NCBI RefSeq assembly: GCF_002234675.1
Contig: NC_019879.2
Location: 19,412,855-19,476,854 of the forward strand
Length of the DNA stretch: 64,000 nucleotides
Source of the DNA: Oryzias latipes
Taxonomy: Eukaryota > Chordata > Actinopteri > Beloniformes > Adrianichthyidae
Reading direction: 5' to 3'
In this document: piece by piece, positions 59,301 through 64,000 of the stretch
How the letters are laid out: the number at the start of each line of letters is the position of its first letter
Numbering within the stretch: the first letter of the stretch is position 1
Position numbers and translations under genes: made by a program
The notes under the pieces: model-generated
Database searches by the model: none
What the model was told of the DNA's origin: nothing
The model's input: only the letters and a program-made list of their open reading frames with translations

Positions 59301-62003
59301 AGGGTGGGGTTTTGATGAAAAGCAGATAGTGAAATTGCTTGACTAATAGGACACCACACATGCATGAACACACACACATAGTCTTCATTACAAGTCCTCC
59401 AGCCTTTAGGTCTCTTAAATTGACTAAATTTGGCCCCAAAGTCTTCATCTGTTTTTCTTTTTAGCACTCCAGAGGAACTGCTCCACGGCTTGATGTTCCT
59501 GTGGCTCACTTTGATTTAGGGGGGAAAAATGTCCTGCAGCAAAGTGATAAATTACAGCCTGTTTATTGGATGTGTTGGGAGTTTTTGTGTATAATTTAGA
59601 CCAATTACAGGTTTTCAAAGAGCGACCCACTCCCACATCTGACACCTCGACCTACCAACTCCCAGAAAAATACACGCAGGCTGCAGCAGTGTATAATGAC
59701 TCTCGGTGCCGATGTCAGAGAGATGTTGGTCATGTTCTGTGAGAAGTCACAAATATGGCCTGCATATGTGTACTCCTTGTTTTTATAGAGACATTTTTTC
59801 CAGTGTTTCTTTGAACTGTCATTATTAAAGGGTGCTATACTGGGATATTCAGCATCAAATATGAAGATATATTTAAATGTAATTTAGGGTTAGATGAAAA
59901 GTATTTTTATAACATTAAAAAATTAAAGACAAAAAATGGTATTTTGTTTTTGTTTTTTGCTTTTAAAAAGCATCTGGCTTTGAATGTGCTGTTTAAAAAG
60001 GAGGGAAAGTCTTTATTTTCTAAATAATGCCACAAGTTCCCTTTATTTGCTGATCCTTGACAAAATGTTACTCTTCAAAACATTTATGAATAGTAAAACA
60101 TGCATTAGATCATGCTTTGGGCAATGCATTTGTATAGAGATTGTTTTCTCTTTCGTACCCAAATGTTTTGTCTGAAATTTGTACATGAGATAAGGAATAG
60201 AGTGACTTTTTTGTACTTACTTCCAATTTAAATGTGAACATAACCAATGAATTTGATCGAAAATTATTTTGTTATTTTCTTGAAATGCACTAAATATGGC
60301 TGGTTTTTAATTTGATTTTATTCATGTAGGTTTGTGAGTTATGGTAATTGTATTTAATTGAGTGTGATTGGGATTTGTGCAGTTTTAAATATATACAGAC
60401 AGTTAAATTTTTTTATGTTTTAAACTACAATCTTTTGTTTTACTTTGCAGTCTCATGGAAAATTCAGATACATTTTTACTCAAATACAACCATAAACTTT
60501 TAAGACAAACTTTATAAAGTCACAACACCTTTTTTATTGCAGCTTAATTTTTATTTGTTTTACACAAATTATCTACAAAATAAATCCTGGCGCTTTATGG
60601 AAAGAAAAAAATATATTGTAACACGAATCATCAAACAGACCATAAAACTTTTTTTTACCAAATGACAATCCGGAGATAGTGTATATGTCTCAATAAAACA
60701 CCTGCAAAAGCTTTTGGGTAATTTAAATATTTTTGGGATTGCATCATTTTAACTATGTTTTCTGCCCCAGTCCATATTGTCCAATTTAAGATGATGGATT
60801 GATGCCGTCCCCCCATCTAACCCCTTTTCTGGCTGAAGATAAACACGGGGAAGCTGATTATTTACACTTTGATCTGCATCTGTGGTGCCCTACTTTAATG
60901 AGACTGTAAAAAAAATATTTAAATTATTTATTTTGTTTCAAATAAACTAGGACACCTAACTTTATTAGTCATATATGGGTGTGTCCGTGTAGGTGGCAGT
61001 ATCTGCGCTTGTGTGAGTTAAAAATTTGAAGCCTGGTGTCTTCAAATAAAAGCCAACCAATATGTAAAATAGGGTTTTAAGATGGTTGTAATTTGAGCAA
61101 ACTTATTCTCTGAGTATGTGGGAAAAGTAATTTCGTAAAAACTTAAAACAGGCGGACTGACTCCCTAAAGGAGGAAGTAATTAAGGGGATAAAAAGGGAG
61201 ATGAGGACAAATGAAAAGATCTGAATTAGTTGTTGGGGGCAGAAAAGCAAAATAAAGTTATGATTCCAGAGTATTTATTCAAAAAATTGCTTAGAACTTT
61301 TGGAAATAGGATATTAAGTCACAAAGGAAGCTTGCCTCACAACAGGCCTAGATAAGAAAGTCACTGCAGTCCTTAGAATATGTAAATATAACCAAATCAG
61401 CCTGAAAGATTCATAACGGCTCTGTCCAGAAATTCCCACCATAACTCATTATGACAGGGTCTAGGCCGGCGAAGAGCAAGAGGTAACAGGGAGCAGGGAA
61501 TAAATAATTGAAAAATGCTGTGATGGTCAGAGATGGAGGGGTGCTGGGTGATGCTATGACTGATAGCAGGAAAAAAGATTTAGAAAGAAGGAACAGCAAA
61601 AACGAAGTTTTTGAAGTGTGACTAACAAAATGCAGGCTGACTGGTGACTAAAAAAAATTATTTTGTTCAAAGGAGAGTAATAAAATAGAAGAAGTGGGAG
61701 GCAGAAAGACAAAAAAAAAAAGGATATAAAATAGGAAATGCACTGCAAACCTTGGAACTTGAAAAGGAAACAGGATAAAGAGGTTAACATTAAATGGAAA
61801 TGAGAAAAAGACACAGTACTGATTTGATAAAAGCATATAGAGACCCTGAACATATTTCCGACTGATAAAGTCTTATGGATTAAAGCAAAAAACACTCCCT
61901 CAGTTTAAAGGAGGGAAATGCTTGTGCAAAAGTAGAGAAGATTTAAATGACAAAAGAGGTTTCACAAAACATGCACAATATACATACCATCAATATACAT
62001 TGA

Positions 62004-62601
62004 AGTCCCTCTTCGACCCTCTTTTGATCTGTTGTAAAAGCATTCCCAGTGGTCTTTTAATTAAGATTATGCTGGGTTTTTTTGCCAAAATTAACAAAAA
62101 TTTGTGTTGTTTTCTGGAATATTATTTAGGACATTCCTTAGAAATTCACCTCTGAGTTGTGGGTAGAACTGTTGGTGCATAGAGAAACTTGCCCTCATTT
62201 CCCATCATACCTTTGTGTACACTCTCTCCTGCTAGCTTACAACCTCTCACAATCCCCACACAACATTACTGGTGCAACAAAATTGGTGAGCAATACTAGA
62301 GCTATCCAGGCGTACAGTTTTGAGCCAGATGCCAACTTGGATGAGGAAAACAAAGATGTTTGTGGATCTATTTGTGTGCAAGCAGATGCACCGGAGCTGG
62401 GAACTCGAGGCCCAATGAATGTTGCACCTACACACTCTGCTCCATGCTTTTTCCAACAGCATTTTTTCATCTGCTCTTAATTCACAATCATTTGAATACA
62501 GGAATGCAATTTTAAGCCTAATTTTTTTATGTCCTCCATCATGAGTAAAATACCACAAGAGCATGTTAAAAAAAAAGCATAATTTTCAATTGGGTGGTTC
62601 T
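62004..62601 (-). mobile_element. TTAA-MITE family, copy 6
   Basis: The ends are AGTCCCTC and GGTGGTTC, with TTGA and TTAA flanks. The + strand carries the longest surviving family frame (RAIQAYSFEPDANLDEENKD...GSICVQADAPE). It is inserted between two purine-rich blocks. Confidence 0.8.
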
Positions 62602-63850
62602 TTAAACGGATAAACGATTCAATGCATATTTTAATGAGTTCAGTAATAACATGTCTTGTTTAAAGCCACATCAACAAAGCTATAGGCTTTTTACATACTA
62701 AAAAGGTTAAATGTAACTAAACCAAATTAAGAAAGATTTGAATCTTAGTTCAATAAACAGTTTTTTTCTGTTCCTTTCTTGTTACCTCTCCAAATACCTT
62801 TTAATAATAAAAAGTTAGATGCTGTGGATTCAAGGCTAAAATATTATTACCAAAAGGGTGTGCTATAGACATGGAAGGCTACATTCAGGAACCATGTACT
62901 GTGCATGCTTTACTGTAGTGAGTTGTGTCATTCCATCTGTTTTGAGGAGTGGTGGCTGATGAGAAAATGGAAGATGAAATGAGAGACTGATTGAGTGGGA
63001 AAGATTGGCAGTTTTCATGAAAGATGACTGAGGAGAGATGGAGAACAGTGAAACGAACTGAGGGGTGAACTAAAATAGAGACAAAAGGGGCAAGAAGTGA
63101 TTTAAAGAAAGAAGGATTGGGGTTAAGAGAATACAATAATGACAAAACGACAAGAGTGATGGAGGCATGGGTCATGTGTACCCACAAGAGACGGAGGGAG
63201 ATGGTGGAGGGTTTGGAGGCAGAAAGGCGATAGCGGGCGGAAGCGTAACTCTGTTTACTGGGAGAAAGAGAGATTGAAGGATATTGATGTGGGGAGGCAG
63301 GAGAGAGATGAACAGAGACAGCTCACGATGGAGAGAACGCTTCTGGCTCTGAAAAGAGAAGGGGGCGGGGGGTTGGGCAATGGAGCAGGGGAATGATGAG
63401 AGCCTGAGAGGGGGTTTAAAGTCACAGAGGGAAGAGAAAGGGCAGTGGGGGCAAAAGAAGCACATGAAAGTAAAAGAGAGAAACAGAGGAGATGAAATCC
63501 AATGAGATTATGGAGTCTACTGCTGAGAGGTAGTTGTCTGATGCTTTGGGAAGACGAACAGGAAACACGATGGCTAGAGCAAACACGTTGGTTTTTATAC
63601 AGATGAGGAGGTCTGCATGAATCAAAAGAGGCTGAGGCATGAGTGATTTCTCTGTTTGTTAGATGCTGGGTGGGGGTGGATGCAGACGGGAGGGAATGAG
63701 AAGGTTGATGAGTCAGAGAGGCTCCTCTTTATGCTCAGACAAAGAGACAAGAAGCTCTTTAGCCAAATTTCATTGACTAAAATTGGGACAAAACCAGAAT
63801 CTGGGCTTTTCACAGAGAGAGAAATGATGTCCAAATGAAAAAGAAACTGC

Positions 63851-63872
63851 AAAAAAAAAAAAAAAAAAAAAA
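63851..63872 (+). repeat. Poly-A run
   Basis: About 22 consecutive A residues at the end of a purine-rich block. No retroposed gene or SINE body could be recognised immediately upstream. Confidence 0.9.
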
Positions 63873-64000
63873 ATTCAAGTTTTTTTCAAACCTCTGTTGC
63901 ATATAATCACATATTATAGATGCGTAGAAAGGCAGAGACATGTTATGGTTTTGTTTACCGTATGTTGTTGCCTCGGGGTCACAATGGCTGGTGTAAGTAT

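Larger units (their letters stand above)
52830..64000. other. Gene-poor right flank
   Basis: No convincing exon on either strand over 11 kb. It contains a hAT-like MITE (54,066-54,417), TTAA-MITE copies 4 and 6, purine-rich blocks at about 61,140-61,970 and 62,940-63,880, and an A-run near 63,851. A 25-codon minus-strand frame at 54,891-54,968 is discussed as a weak finding. Otherwise I see nothing in it. Confidence 0.6.

Overview
The window is nuclear DNA of a ray-finned fish, probably a percomorph/acanthomorph teleost and possibly medaka-like. The evidence is spliced vertebrate genes with GT-AG introns, an AT-rich background, many microsatellites, and a teleost-style repeat load: L2/Maui-like LINE tails, tRNA-derived SINEs, an RTE-like LINE end and several MITEs. 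There is no sign of a prokaryotic, organellar or viral genome. The species assignment is inference; the gene identities come from translation.

Three protein-coding genes lie on the + strand. (1) 4,450-11,934: snx4, sorting nexin 4, 14 coding exons, 438 codons, complete. (2) 16,181-37,926: a CD99 homologue, 12 coding exons, about 444 codons. Its ectodomain is greatly enlarged by one 640-nt exon made of CCTGAG-type hexamers coding Pro/Ser/Thr-Glu dipeptides, followed by a tandemly duplicated exon pair. (3) 46,637-52,678: an arylsulfatase of the ARSD/ARSL/ARSF/ARSH-steroid sulfatase group, 10 coding exons, 596 codons, with its formylglycine motif intact. All three models stay in frame across every junction I assigned.

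Layout: 1-4,379 is repeat-bearing intergenic DNA; 4,380-~13,190 snx4; ~13,190-15,950 intergenic; 15,950-~40,430 cd99, with an 8.7-kb first intron and a possibly 2.5-kb 3' UTR that carries a SINE; 40,774-41,402 a 5'-truncated LINE; 41,664-42,988 a small segmental duplication that includes a decayed copy of the last cd99 exon; 42,990-46,256 no gene seen; 46,257-~52,830 the arylsulfatase; 52,830-64,000 no convincing gene.

The genes have no shared operon-like function: SNX4 works in endosomal recycling and autophagy, CD99 is a cell-surface O-glycoprotein, and the arylsulfatase acts in the secretory pathway. CD99 and the ARS cluster are also neighbours in human Xp22.33 (pseudoautosomal region and its border), so that linkage looks ancestral; human SNX4 is on chromosome 3.

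The points most worth a second look are the cd99 repeat exon and exon-pair duplication, the partial cd99 3' duplication nested between two copies of another repeat, and a six-copy TTAA-flanked MITE family that keeps a recognisable reading frame.
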